Shown one piece after another: positions 51,001 to 63,095 of a stretch of DNA of 64,000 bases. A model generated the notes under the pieces. The model was not told where the DNA came from, made no database searches, and saw nothing but the letters and a program-made list of their open reading frames with translations. Every line of letters begins with the position of its first letter. Position 1 is the stretch's first letter. This stretch comes from Bacteroidales bacterium (lineage in GTDB: Bacteria; Bacteroidota; Bacteroidia; Bacteroidales; UBA1715), in NCBI GenBank assembly GCA_016714605.1, contig JADKDL010000049.1, positions 1 through 64,000 on the forward strand, given 5' to 3'. Made by a program: the position numbers and the translations under genes.

Positions 51001-51324
51001 TTTTTTATTTGTATACAATCTTACTACAAAGTTTAGAGCTGCTATTTTCTATAATTACTGTATTTACAAGCAATTTAGGTATTTTTACTATGATTTTTAT
51101 TTTTAACTTAGTGGTTTGTTTTGATGTGATAATACTCAAGAAATAACACATTAAAATAATTTAATATTTTTTAGGCTTTTAACTCATTGTATTTCGACAT
51201 GTTATAATTTATTAACTTGGTTTGAGAATATTTTTTTTGTCGATTAAGCAACATTTTACCTAGGTTTAAAGGTCTTTTATAAAAACAGAGTAACAAATAA
51301 ACTTTCTAATATAAAGCAGAGATA
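51001..51324. other. Intergenic region upstream of the giant surface protein
   Basis: About 320 bases. No ORF and no exact TAnnTTTG box found. The only notable feature is general AT richness. Confidence 0.45.
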
Positions 51325-54300
51325 ATGAAAAAAATAGTTTTATTAGCAAAATTACTTTTAGCTGTATTTGTCGGGTTTTCTCAAAATCTCGACATTTCTG
51401 GAGGTTATGGCTCATCGGCAATGATTTGTTCTAATGGCGATGTATATACATGGGGAAACAATAAAGCAGGCGACGCACCTAATATTCAACGTGGGATTTT
51501 AGGGCGAGGTGTTACTGGCGATAATGATCCTACTCCAGGTATTGTTACATACTTTAGAGACAATAGTATTTATATTAAAGCTGTTGACGCAGGTTCAGGT
51601 GGTCACTTGGCACTTGATTGTAACGGTAATGTATATTCGTGGGGTCAAAATAACTATGAACAAACTGGACAAGCAAATCCGAATGGCTTAGGCAACAATC
51701 ATGTGGTTTCTTTACCATCATTAGTTCCAGGTCTTTCAAACATAGTTTATGTTTCTGCTGGGAATGACGAATCTTATGTTATTGATGCAACTGGCAGAGT
51801 TCTAACATGGGGACAAAACGATAAAGGTCAGCTCGGAAATGGAACAATAACAAACTCAAGAACACCAATTGTGGTTCAAGGTATTTCAGGCAAAGTATTA
51901 AAAGTGGAAGCTGGTGACGAAACTGGATATGCACTAACAACTGATGGAAGAGTTTATTCTTGGGGTGCAGGAGCCAAAGATAATACAGGAACCTATGGAG
52001 GCACTGGTATGCTAGGAAGAGTTGCTGAAACAGTTAATGCAGGAGTAAGCAGTTATCGTGCAGGAGTGGTACTTAAACCAGATGGAACACCTTTAACAGA
52101 TATTGTTGAAATTTCTGCCGGAGACGTTCACTGTCTTGCAATAGATGCTTCAGGTCAAGTTTGGGGATGGGGAAATAACGGTTGGGCTGGTCAAGTAGGT
52201 ACTGGTGAAGGCGACAACATATTTTTTGCAAAAAAAGCAGTTGGACTTGGAGGCATTGGCTTTCTCAAAGCAACAAAAATAACTGCCGGACGAGCACATT
52301 CTGTTGCTGTATTAGATAATGGTACAGCAGTCGGCTGGGGTTTAAATTCTGGGACTTCAAAATGTTCTTATGGTAACGTAACTGAATCAAAAATACCTGT
52401 ATTAATTCCAGGATTATCTAATATTAAAGATGTTTCTGATGGAGATGGTTGGACCTTCTTTATAAAAGCAGATGGTAGTTTTCAAGTTATGGGTGGAAAT
52501 GAATTTGGACAAACGGGGACAGGTGCTGTAAATCCAAGTGTTTGTTCTCCTCAACTGTAACTACTAAGTGTACCCCAGCAGACCCTTGCCCTGTAGCAAT
52601 GCTAGGGGATGATATATTAATTTGCCTGGTACAACTACAACACTAGATGCAGGTTGGACAACATATACATACATTTTCACTTGGACAGGTGGTGTTTCAG
52701 GTACAGGTAATACAGTAACTGCAGGCGTAGGCACATATAGTGTTTCCATTAAATATGGTGGCACAAATAGACCTTGTCCTAGTACAAGTTGTCCTAATGC
52801 TATTGATACAATTGTTGTTGAAGAAATGAAAATGGACATAACCGATGGTAAAGGTACGTGGTGTGGCGATTCTGTAACATTTAAAATAGGAAATGCACCA
52901 GGTGTATATGCTATTTATAAAAACCAAACTGGAGGTTCAGAAATTGGTATTATCAATAAACATGTTCCAGTAAATATAGCTCAAGAAAAATTTATCTCTT
53001 CCCTTTTTACAAAAAATGCAGGAACTCTTGAAGCTTGGGTTGAAATTAGAGGCGAAGAAGCTTTCGATTTTGGATTTGGTACAATTCCTACAGGCACTGT
53101 TACAGCAATTGCTGCTGATGAAACATTACAATTAATTGAAGCAAAAAATTCAATTCACTTTGGGGGTACAAGTATTCGCTTTGAAACGGAATATCTAGGA
53201 CCTGGAGCTTCAAAAACATATGATTTCCAACTCGGAGTATTTTCTGTAAATAACAATCCTCAAGGCGAACCAGCAATTGTTGGATCTCAATTACATGCAG
53301 GACCTGTTGTTAGTGTTACTATAGATGGACCTTGGGATGCAAACTTAGCTGCTAATAAATGGGTTACCGTTGATTTACCTGCTGATTATAAAATGGTAGC
53401 AGGTAATTATTATTACATAGGCTTAATAAGCGGAGATAGACCAATTGCATATTATAGTGCAGCTCTTCTACCTAAAAATGATAATCTTGATGGTAAACAG
53501 GCCACTCTAGCTTATTCCAATAACTATGGAAATCTTGATAAAACTATGAAATTAGGTTCTTTCTATAATCATAAGTTTGCAACATCTATACCATGGAATT
53601 GTGGTAGATTTAAAATTACTGCTACAGAATCATGCCCATGTTCTCCACCTAAAGATATGACAATATCTGATACCGTTATAAATGCTTGTATTACAGAAGA
53701 TGTTTCAATCTCTATTGATGCAACGCTTGGCATACCACAAAATGGTTCTTATAATTTAAAGATAAAAGGTCCTGGTCAAACGGGAACATATACTACAATT
53801 ACATCGGCTTCGCTTCCATATTCATTCAATTTAACTAATGTTGATAATGCTGATATTGGTATTTATACATTTATTATTGAAGATGGAAAAGTTGGAAGTG
53901 TTTCATGTTCTGATTCCGTTTCTTTCCGCCTTACCGTAGCCACCCCACCAACCCCTGCCCCTGCCGATGTAACCATCTGCGAGGGTGAAGATTTGGAAAT
54001 CACTTCTGGTATTACTGCACCACCAACGGGTACTATTTATCATTGGACTGGTCCGGGAGCGTTTACTGCAGCTACTGCTGATGTTACCAGAGCTAAAGCA
54101 CTTACTACCTATTCGGGTACCTATTCGCTTTATACTGAAATTGCAGGTTGCGTATCGACTACTGTCTCTGCCGATGTGCTTGTAAACCCCTCACCAGTAA
54201 CCACATGGCTCACCACCGACACTACCTATTGCGGTACAGCGGGTGTAACCCTGAGTGTGAATGCGGTTGCAGGTGCTACCTATGTATGGACGAAAAACGG

Positions 54301-57300
54301 TGCTCCTATAACTACTGCCACTACGGCTTCACTTTCGGGTGCTTTGGCAGGTGTCTATGGACTAACGCTTACTAAGTCGGGCTGTTCGTATACACTGCGC
54401 AACATAACCGTGGTGGGCAATCCAACCCCTGTTTACACCATTACCGGTGGCGATGACTATTGCGCAGGCGAGACCGTTGCTCCAGTGGTTATTGAGTTTA
54501 CGGTAGGTAGTCCGAACTTCTCGTTTACCTATACCATAGATGGAACTGCAAAAGCGGTATCAAATCATACATCAACTACATATACAATAAACACCCCTGA
54601 TGCGGGTATTTACCGCCTTACCGGAACCATTACCGATGGCAATGGCTGTACTGCTTTGGCAACCACCGCAAATACAGTGGTTGAGATAAATCCACTACCG
54701 GTAGTAACAATGAAAGCAGTATCTTATTGCTCTACCACTGATAATATAAATCTGTATAATGAGATGATAAGCAGCGAACCGACTAATGGCTCGGGTGTGT
54801 TTACCGCTTCTGCAGGTACGATAACTGGTACTGGCTCTGGTTCTATTTTCACCCATGGAGGTGTTGCTGGTATTTACACCATTACCTACACCTTTACCGA
54901 TGACAATGGTTGCTCAGACAGTTTCTCAGAAACACTGACTATAAACGCCAATCTGAGTCCGACCATAACTGCAAATCCAGGATTTACCGTGTGCCAAAAG
55001 ACTCCGATAACCCTTGCAACTTCTCAGGCATTTGCAAAATATACATGGACTGGTACTGCGGCAGCTCTTTTAGGAAGTGCAACCACAATTGCTTCACCAA
55101 CCATACCAGCTACTGCTGCTCCGGGTATTTATGCCATTACCGTTACGGTAGAGGATGCCAACAAATGTACCGGCACCGATACCAAAACCATAACCATTCA
55201 TGCTTTGCCAACGGCTACACTAAGCCCTGTTGCTCCGCTCTGCGTGGGCGATGCTCCTGCTACCATAACCGCTACTACCTCGGTTGCCGATGGTGTAGGT
55301 ACATGGACTGGTGCGTTTGGGTTTCTGAAAAGACTGCAACATTCACCCCTGCAACAGACGGGACTTTCCCGATAAGCTATACCTTTACAACCTCGGCTGC
55401 AACTGGTAGTTGTAAAATGGAAACGCCGGTTACCGGCTCGGTGGTGGTAAATCCGCTTCCGGTGTTGACTTTAAATTATGCTACAGCGGCTTGTGTCTAT
55501 GATGCAGCTCTTACGCCAAGCCTTTCGCACGGCATGGGAACCCTTGCGGTTTCTCCGGCTACTGCGGCTCTAAATACGACAACTGGCGTATTTACCCCTG
55601 CTTCGGCTACTGCGGGTAACTATACCATTACATACAATTATACCGATGGCAATGGTTGCGTTGGCGATGCAGTTACCGACGTCATTACTATTAATCCGCG
55701 TCCGGTTACGAATATTACAATGAACCCTACTGCGGTGTGCGACTATACACCTACTTTTGGGCTAAAAGCGCAACTGGCTAACGGCACAGCACTCACTACC
55801 GGAACATTCTCGGGAACAGGTGTAACGGGCAGAAACTTCAACCCTGCTGCTGCTACTCAAGGTACGCATACCATAACCTTTGAATATAGCGACCCTACAA
55901 CCGGTTGCGAGGCGCTGCCTGTAACCCACAACATTACCGTAAATCATACGAATCCGCCTATTGGAGTGCCTGATGAAGCGCTTAATACTGATGTTCCAAA
56001 TCAAACCCTTGTTCCTGATATTTGTGCTACGGGTACTGATATAAAATGGTATAGCGCTAACGATACAAATACAACCGTTGTGCTTCAGGCTGATTGCTAT
56101 AAAACAACGTATGTTGATGATTTGGGTAAGATGAAAGATGGTCTCTACCCTATGTATGCCACTCAAACCTTGAATGGTTGTCAGAGCGAACCGGTACAGG
56201 TTATCTTGACCATAACCAATTGTCCAATACCTAAACCTACAGCTATAAAATATCATGCATGTACGGGAGAAACCAACGTTGCTCTTACGGCTATCGGAAC
56301 AGGCAACGACCTTGGCTGGTGGAGAAATTTTGATGATATTCCTACCAGTGCTACTTTTGGAGATGAAGATTTCTTAAGCGATACGTGGACAAGCCATGGT
56401 ATTACTGCGGTTGGTTCGCATACGGTGTATGTGGCTGAATACGACCCTACCCATACTTGCTTTGGTCCGCCTACACCTGTTGAGTTGATTATTCACGAAC
56501 TTCCTGATCCGAAAATTCAAGACCTAAAGATGATTTGCTATACGCAAGCTTCGGTAAATATTTCTATAGAACCTGCTGGCTCGGTACTTAGTGGTGCGGG
56601 TGTTTCGGGTACTACATGGACTCCGCAGTTCACTGCGTCGGCTACTGGTGTTAAAACCACAACCCTTACCTTAGATGCTTCTCAGGCGTGGGGCTCGGGT
56701 ACCGACAGACAAGCGACTTGTACCAATCAAACAACGCTTGATGTTGATGTTACTAATGTTTTAGCACCTACCGGAACGGGTATATTACCGAATCCTCCGG
56801 TTACGTGGGGTATTGCTTCTATTGCGTCTTTACCGCCAATGGAAATAGATTATTACCCTACAGCTTCGCTCTCTATAAAAGATAGTACCGGTACCGTAAT
56901 TTCTACTTCTTCTCCGTTGACTATGTATCCTACACATATTAGCAAAATAGGTAAGTACTCTTATGATGTTACTCAGACGCTAAACAGTTGCGTAAGTCCG
57001 ATTGCTAAATCAATCTGGATTATTGTAAACTGTCCGACGCCTGCTCCGATACTCACTCCGGTGGCTATCTGTGAGGAAAACAATGGTACCTTACCTTCTA
57101 TTACTGCCGTAGCTGACGGATTTAACTTTGAATGGAGAGATTCTACAGGATTGGTGATTGAAACGACCAAAGACTTAGATTTAAGTACCTTTGGCAATAA
57201 ATATGCTGCTCCGGGCAGATACACCTTCTCTATGTCGCAAGAGAAAAATGATGCTGCCGGTATGCCGTGCAGAGGTCCTGAGGCAACGGTTACCTTTACG

Positions 57301-59745
57301 GTGAACCCGACTCCGGTATTTACCATTGCACTTTCTAATACAAAAACAACCATCTGCCAAACAGACCCTGAGGTGATTGCTTCGCCTGTAATTACTAATA
57401 ATGCAGTGGTTGCTTCTATGGATTATAGTCTATCGGGCAACAGCATAGGAGGTATTATTCTCTCAGGTAGTAATGGTTCGCTTACTCCTGCCAGTGTGGT
57501 TGGTGCTGCTCAGTTTGGACTTGTTCCAATGACCATTACCGCTACCCTTACCGACAGCAAAGGCTGTGAGGCTACGCAAACTAGAGACATAGAAATACAA
57601 CATACCCCTGCCCCTGCAATTGACGACCTAAGTCGTATGACCAGTGCTGTTCCAGTTGAGGTAACAGGAACAGGTGAAGGTGTGAAATTCTACAGCAATC
57701 AGAATGCTTCTAGAACTGCCCTTACCGGGGTTGTTGAGAAAACGACAACTACTTGGACATTACCAACTTCATTTATAGACCCAACAAAAGAAACCCTTCC
57801 TGCGAAAGATTTCTTTGCGACCCAAACTATTCATGGTTGCGAAAGTACCGACGATTTGGTACGGGTAGAACTGTTCAACTGTCCGGTACCAAGACCTTCG
57901 GCGGTTTCGGAAATTATCTGTAACTATGACGATATCCCAACCCTCACTGCCATACCGGCACCATTGAGCACTTGGTTTAAACCTAAACAAGGCACTAGCG
58001 AGTTCCGTTGGTTTACGAGAACCACTACCAATCCTGACGATGGATCTAGAGTTGCTGTTGGCGATACATACACCCCGTTATCAGCGCCAAGCGGCGACGT
58101 TACGACTTGGCATGTGGCTGAATATAGCTCATTCTACAACTGTATGAGTCCGACAGCTCCGGTTTCAATAACGGTAAATTATGCTCCGGCAGTTACCATT
58201 AGTACTCAGAGACCTACCTGCGTAGGATTGGCGCAACCAACCATCAGTGCAAGTGTTGCTATTGACATCCCGCAACAAATATATTGGTACAAAACTCAGC
58301 CAACTACTCCGGTACCTGCCGATTCTCATTTTGCAATTGCAAATCAGTTCCTACTGCCGACCAGTTTAGTGCCATTGACGACTATACCTTCTATGCTATG
58401 CACAAAGCAAACGGCTGTTGGAGCGAACCTGCAACAGGCACTTACAGCGTTCTGCCATTGCCTGAAGCTCCTATTATTGAGATGAAAGCTTCATGTAGCA
58501 ACAATACGATGCTTCCGCTTATTCTTACCCAAAGCAATAGTGGCGTGGAATGGAAAAAAGATTCTACCCTTGCCCAAAACCTTGGCAACTTGGCTTCGTT
58601 CACCCCAACTGCCTCTGTCTTGACTACCGATACCTCTACCACCTTCTTTGTAAGATACAACAACGGTAGCTGTTGGAGTCCGTATGGCACTGCGCAATAT
58701 GTGTATATTGAACAACCGCTTGCTCCGCAAGTGAGTACCAAAGCCATCTGCTTGGGCGATGATAATATTGAACCGCTTGTTGCCGTGGGATCATTGAATA
58801 CAACTTGGTTCGATGCTCAAGACAATACGCTTGGCACCGGAAGAACACTCGACCTGAACACCTATCCTTTGGAAAACAGCGGTACATACATATTCAAATT
58901 GAATAATACAAAATACACCAATCTGGTAGCAGATATGGCTTGTCCGAGTGAGACAACCACAGCTAGTCTTATTGTAAGTTCTATTCCAAACGGCAAAGTA
59001 TGGGGTAAAAAGATGGTGTGCGAAAACTCGGTTCAGAACGCATATTATGTGCAAGAGTTGGAAGGCGACTCTACCACCTTTGTTTGGTCTATTTCGGGTA
59101 ACCATACCAACTACACCATATCAAACGAACAAAATAAAGCATATCGTTTGGTTGACTGGGACTACCAAGGCAAAGAGCTGGTGAAAGTGAAAGTGGTAAA
59201 CAAATACGGTTGCTCAAGCTCTGACTCTATGGAGGTTACCATTGCAGTAAAACCTGATGCTCAGTTCCTATGGTCACTACCGGGTGCTGCATACAAAGCC
59301 AAGTTTGAGAACCTTTCTACCCAAGCTCCGGTGTACTTCATACATCATGGGATGTGAAGCTGAAAGTAACCATGACCATGGCTGCGTAGACTCTATAGTT
59401 CAAAGCATATTTATTGAGATAAGCGTAGGTCTGTTCGTGCCAAATGCCTTTGCTCCTACCAATCCGGCTACCGGAGTGAGAGAGTTCAGACCGGCTGGTT
59501 TCAACCTAGAGACATACACCATCTCGGTGTTCGATGCATGGGGTAACCTAGTATGGTTCTCCGACAAGCTCAACAGCCAAGGGCAACCTTCTGAGGCTTG
59601 GGATGGCTCATATCAAGGTAAACTTGCCAAAGCGGGCACTTACTTCTGGGTGATTGACGCTAAATTTAAAAACGGCGACTCGTGGACCGGTATGAACATT
59701 GATGGTAAAGAATATACCAAAGGTCCGGTAATGCTGGTAAGGTAA
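51325..59745 (+). CDS. Very large T9SS surface protein: RCC1 propeller, Ig-like repeats, type B sorting domain (frameshifts)
   Basis: An N-terminal signal peptide (LLAKLLLAVFVGFSQ) precedes seven RCC1-type blades over residues about 25-400 (GHLALDCNGNVYSWGQNN, SYVIDATGRVLTWGQNDKGQ, HCLAIDASGQVWGWGNNGW). From about 52560 a beta domain follows, and from about 53930 a long run of Ig/PKD-like repeats rich in Thr and Pro with recurrent Cys pairs (DVTICEGEDLEIT, ITDGNGCTALAT, YNYTDGNGCVGDAVT). The end is a gliding-motility/T9SS type B sorting domain (FVPNAFAPTNPATG, TISVFDAWGNLVWF, AWDGSYQGK, YFWVIDAKFKNG) stopping at 59743-59745. The frame changes near 52555, 52620, 55320, 58345 and 59345. Between them coding is continuous, giving about 2800 residues. 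It is probably secreted through the T9SS as an adhesin or S-layer-like protein. Confidence 0.9.
53930..59300 (+). repeat. GC-shifted Ig/PKD-like repeat array inside the surface protein
   Basis: Within the gene the DNA changes from AT-rich to much richer in G+C. Hand counts on 60-base lines give 22 of 60 at 53461, 32 of 60 at 54181 and 36 of 60 at 55501, against 13 of 60 in an ordinary gene at 61681. The encoded repeats are related modules of about 80-90 residues. Confidence 0.7.
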
Positions 59746-59836
59746 TTGAGAATTGAGAATTGAGAATTGATAATTGATAATTGAGAATTGAGAATTGAGA
59801 ATTGAGAATTGAGAATTGAGAATTGAGAATTGATAA
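59746..59836. repeat. Tandem heptamer array TTGAGAA/TTGATAA
   Basis: Thirteen consecutive heptamers begin one base after the stop codon of the giant gene. The order is three TTGAGAA, two TTGATAA, seven TTGAGAA, one TTGATAA. Perfect apart from this G/T variation. Confidence 0.95.
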
Positions 59837-59864
59837 ATAAAAAATTCTTTATAAAATACAATAG

Positions 59865-59898
59865 AAAAGAGAGCTGCTGAAAGGTGGCTCTCTTTTTT
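59865..59898 (+). terminator. Terminator downstream of the giant gene
   Basis: AAAAGAGAGC, loop TGCTGAAAGGTG, GCTCTC and a T7 tail. Confidence 0.85.
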
Positions 59899-59977
59899 TG
59901 TGGGGGTAGAGTAAAATCTTGTTGAACTGGTTGTTGTTGGTTGTCCTATTTATTGAACAGTAAATAAAAAACAAAAA

Positions 59978-60006
59978 GGGCAAACACAAGGATTGCCCCT
60001 ACAGGT
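59978..60006. repeat. REP-like palindrome
   Basis: GGGCAA ACACAAGGA TTGCCC followed by CTACAGG. It resembles the widely seen intergenic palindrome GGGC(G/A)AACACAAGG-TTGCCCCTACA of Bacteroidota and cyanobacteria. Only one copy occurs in this window. Confidence 0.5.
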
Positions 60007-60153
60007 TGGACGGATGGTTATGTTGTGAAATAAATTCTAATGGGTTAATCTCTCCATAAAATCTTTACAAGTAGTATTTTTTATAAATAGATTTTGGAAC
60101 GAAATTAAAGTTTCAAATTGAATTTACATTGAAACTTAATTTACACCCAAAGA

Positions 60154-60657
60154 TTATTTAAAAAGTTGGGTAGCATACGTTTCGTCAAAAACTATTTCTT
60201 TTTTTGTTACATTTTTATCTTTAATTATTTTTATTGAAGTCTTTCTTATAAAAGAAATACCGGTAACTGAATAATTTCCAAACATGTTTTTTTTATGGCT
60301 AGAACTATTTTTCCACGCTTCAAAATATTCAATTGCACTGTTGTAATTATATGCAACGTTTTCAGCTAAAAAACCATATTTTTCAGCACGAATATCAAAA
60401 TCTCTATGATCACAAAAATTCAAAGATGCCATTTGATAAGAATGGAAATAAGCAGCAGTATCTAATTTATAATCTTGTGTTAAAGCCACTTTACCTTTCT
60501 TTTTACGTTCTCTATTTAATATTACTAGAAATTCAGCCTCCCAATCTTCAAGATGAGTGTAAGTAACATCGGCTTCATTTGTAAGATAAGTTAACTCTAT
60601 GGAGTAATTATTATTAAAAGAAAATATTAAGAGGATAGTTACAATAATCAACTTCAT
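60154..60657 (-). CDS. CAP (SCP/PR-1) domain secreted protein
   Basis: 167 residues with a signal peptide (LIIVTILLIFSFNNNYS). CAP motifs are FLVILNRERKKKGKVAL, FCDHRDFDIRAEKYGFLAENVAYNY and SSSHKKNMFGNYSVTGI, with His and Glu of the CAP cleft in DHRDF and AENV. Bacterial CAP proteins are extracellular with unknown or varied activity. Intact and apparently alone on its strand. Confidence 0.88.
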   Translation of the reverse strand: MKLIIVTILLIFSFNNNYSIELTYLTNEADVTYTHLEDWEAEFLVILNRERKKKGKVALTQDYKLDTAAYFHSYQMASLNFCDHRDFDIRAEKYGFLAENVAYNYNSAIEYFEAWKNSSSHKKNMFGNYSVTGISFIRKTSIKIIKDKNVTKKEIVFDETYATQLFK

Positions 60658-60898
60658 ATATTTATTTTTTTTAAGTTATTTTCTGTCACCTTAAACATAC
60701 ATTCTAAAAATTTATTTTCCAATTACTATAATTAACTTTTTTGAATATTTGATTCAGTTACAATTTCATGAAAGTTTATAAAATATATAACAGCTCTTTA
60801 GTTGAACTATATCACTTTTAAATCACAAAAAAAATAGAAAATAGAATCTTAAAAAAAAATCAAAACAGTATATTTACACACCTTAACAAAATTATAAG

Positions 60899-61470
60899 AT
60901 GGATACATTTTTCGAAACACCTTTATTTTATTATGTAATACTTCCACTACTTATAGCTATAGCAAGAATAGTAGATGTTTCATTAGGTACGGTAAGAATT
61001 ATTTTTATTTCTAAAGGCTATAAAAAACTAGCTCCTATTATTGGCTTCTTTGAGGTTCTAATATGGATTATAGCAATTGGAAATGTAATGAAAAATTTAG
61101 AGAACTGGATTTGCTTCTTTGCTTATGCAGCAGGTTTTGCAACAGGAAACTATGTTGGTATGCTACTAGAGGAAAAATTGGCTCTTGGATATGAAATGAT
61201 AAGAGTCATTACGAAAACAAAAGCTGATGAATTGATTGGGGTCTTAAGAAATAAAGGATATGGAACTACTCAAGTTAAAGCAACTAGGAGCGACGAGAAG
61301 TGGCTGTATTATATATAGTTATTAACAGGAAAAGAAGAAAATCAGTAATTGAACAAATAAAAATTTTAAATCCACAAGCATTTTATACTATTGAAGATTT
61401 ACGATTTGTGAACAGAGAATTAGATTTTTTTATCAATAACAAAGAATCTGATAATAAATCTTCACTATAA
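60899..61470 (+). CDS. UPF0316/DUF2179 membrane protein (one frameshift)
   Basis: Four membrane helices in the first 90 residues (ETPLFYYVILPLLIAIARIVD, GTVRIIFISKGYKKLAPIIGFFEV), then a DUF2179 domain (IRVITKTKADELIGVLRNKGYG). The frame changes near 61303. A one-base correction gives VAVLYIVINRKRRKSVIEQIK, continuing to the TAA at 61468-61470 (about 190 residues). The family is annotated YebE-like or UPF0316. Its function is not established. Confidence 0.88.
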
Positions 61471-61513
61471 TTATTTTAAAAGACCCATACAATTATCAAA
61501 ACAAAAAAAACTG

Positions 61514-63029
61514 ATGAATAAAATTATATATACTTTCTCACTATTTATACTTTTTATATTGTACTCTTGTTCAAATACAACCAGCAATAATGAAAAAAAA
61601 AGATATTGAACAAAATAAAAATATTTTAGAAACACATTACAAAAAGACATTTGAAAAATTACAACTAGAATTAGAAAAGAAAAAAGAGTTATTAAGAGAA
61701 TATTTAACTGAAACAAAAAAACAAGCAAACAATTTATCGAAAGATAATAAAATGATTGATTTCTTTAAAATAAAAAATGAATATTACTATTTAAAAAAAG
61801 ATACGGTGTTGCCTGAAAATATTGTAAAAAGTGTAGAGCAACTAAAAAGAGAAATTCAATCATATTATATTATGAACTACATACAATTTTATGATATTCT
61901 TTTTATTGACACCTTGGGCGAAATATTTTACACTTTAAAAAAGCAAGCAGATTATCAGAAGAATATCTTTAGTTCTGATTTAGACAAATATAAAATATCA
62001 GAAAAACTAAAGTCAAGACCTTTTGAATCATTTGTTGATTACCAGTTCTATGACATATCAGGAGAAACGTCGGCATTTTTTATAGAACCGGTCATAGATA
62101 AAGAAAAACAAATTGGTTGGTTTGTATTGCAGCTCACATCAAATAGTATAAATTCAATTCTTACATCTGATGATAATATGGATAAAACAGAAGAGACTAT
62201 TTTAGTAAATAAAGAGCATTATATGCTTACAAACTCGAGATTCTCAATAGATAACACGATATTAACAAAAAAACTATCGAAAGAAAATATTGAATCGAAA
62301 TTTAAAGAGGGAAAAGGAGAAAAAATAGTTATTGATTATCGAGACAAAGAGGTATTAAGCGTATTTGAAGTAATAAAATTTTTCGACTCTGAATGGCTAC
62401 TTATTTCAAAAATTGATAAAAATGAGGTTCTTTCAGGATTTTATGCAGAAAATAAAAATTATTTATTCAATATACTAGAAAACGAATTATCTAAAAACAA
62501 AACAATATCATTAACTCATATTAAAAATAAAGATTCCGTTATATCTGTAAATATGGATGAATACAAAAGAATAGATACAACAGAAATAATTTTCACCCAA
62601 GGTGTTTCAACGTGTACAGCTATTGCAATTGTTTTACCAGGAAAGTTTGCATACTTGGCTCATATTAGTCCGTTTGATGCAATATATAAAGATAAAAAAA
62701 CAGATATAATAAAAGATTTACTTAAAAAAATATCCTACTTTGAAATAACGGAATCGCAAAAAGAATTGCTGGAATTTAAGATTATGTCAACAAAGACGTA
62801 TTCGCTTGAATTACTTATAGATAAACTTATTACAAATGGATATAATTTGAATCAAATAAAAATACTGATAAACAATAAGTCTGACTTTGGAAATATATAT
62901 AGTAATCTAAAAACGAATCAAACTTATGTGAACTGGAGAACAATAAATAACCATACAGACATTTCAAGTCAAGACTTCAAAGATGCTGAAAATTTAGAGA
63001 CTATTTTAATGAATAATTGCATGAACTAA
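61514..63029 (+). CDS. Lipoprotein with Cache-type sensor domain and CheD-like C-terminal domain (one frameshift)
   Basis: The ATG at 61514 starts a lipoprotein signal (YTFSLFILFILYSC). The A9 run at 61593-61601 interrupts the frame. With one A removed the reading is SNNEKKDIEQNKNILETHYK, giving about 505 residues. Residues about 110-300 resemble a dCache domain (YDILFIDTLGEIFYTLKKQ, FFIEPVIDKEKQIGWFVLQL, EVIKFFDSEWLLISKIDKNEVL). The C-terminal about 170 residues have GVSTCTAIAIVLPGKFAYLAHISP and LLIDKLITNGYNLNQIKILINN, the same order as CheD-type glutamine deamidases (SC.A., AH, then helix and strand). It would be a cell-surface or periplasmic sensor-enzyme. That is inference. Sensor kinases and chemotaxis genes are not adjacent. 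Confidence 0.7.
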
Positions 63030-63095
63030 TTTTCAAAACGCCATTCAAAACAATGAATTCATTGCATTTTAAAGCAATAAACAAACGTAATTAAG

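Noticed and set aside
58442..59105. Minus-strand ORFs in the GC-rich repeat array
   Set aside because: Shadow frames of the Thr/Pro-rich repeats, with no conserved features.
51325..59745. Five separate surface genes
   Set aside because: Consecutive segments continue one another's repeat structure in shifted frames, and only the first has a signal peptide and only the last a sorting domain.
59746..59836. CRISPR array
   Set aside because: Units are only 7 bp, contiguous, with no spacers. No cas genes in the window.
59640..59861. Minus-strand ORF with repeated NSQFSIL units
   Set aside because: It is a translation of the heptamer array and the end of the giant gene, not a protein.
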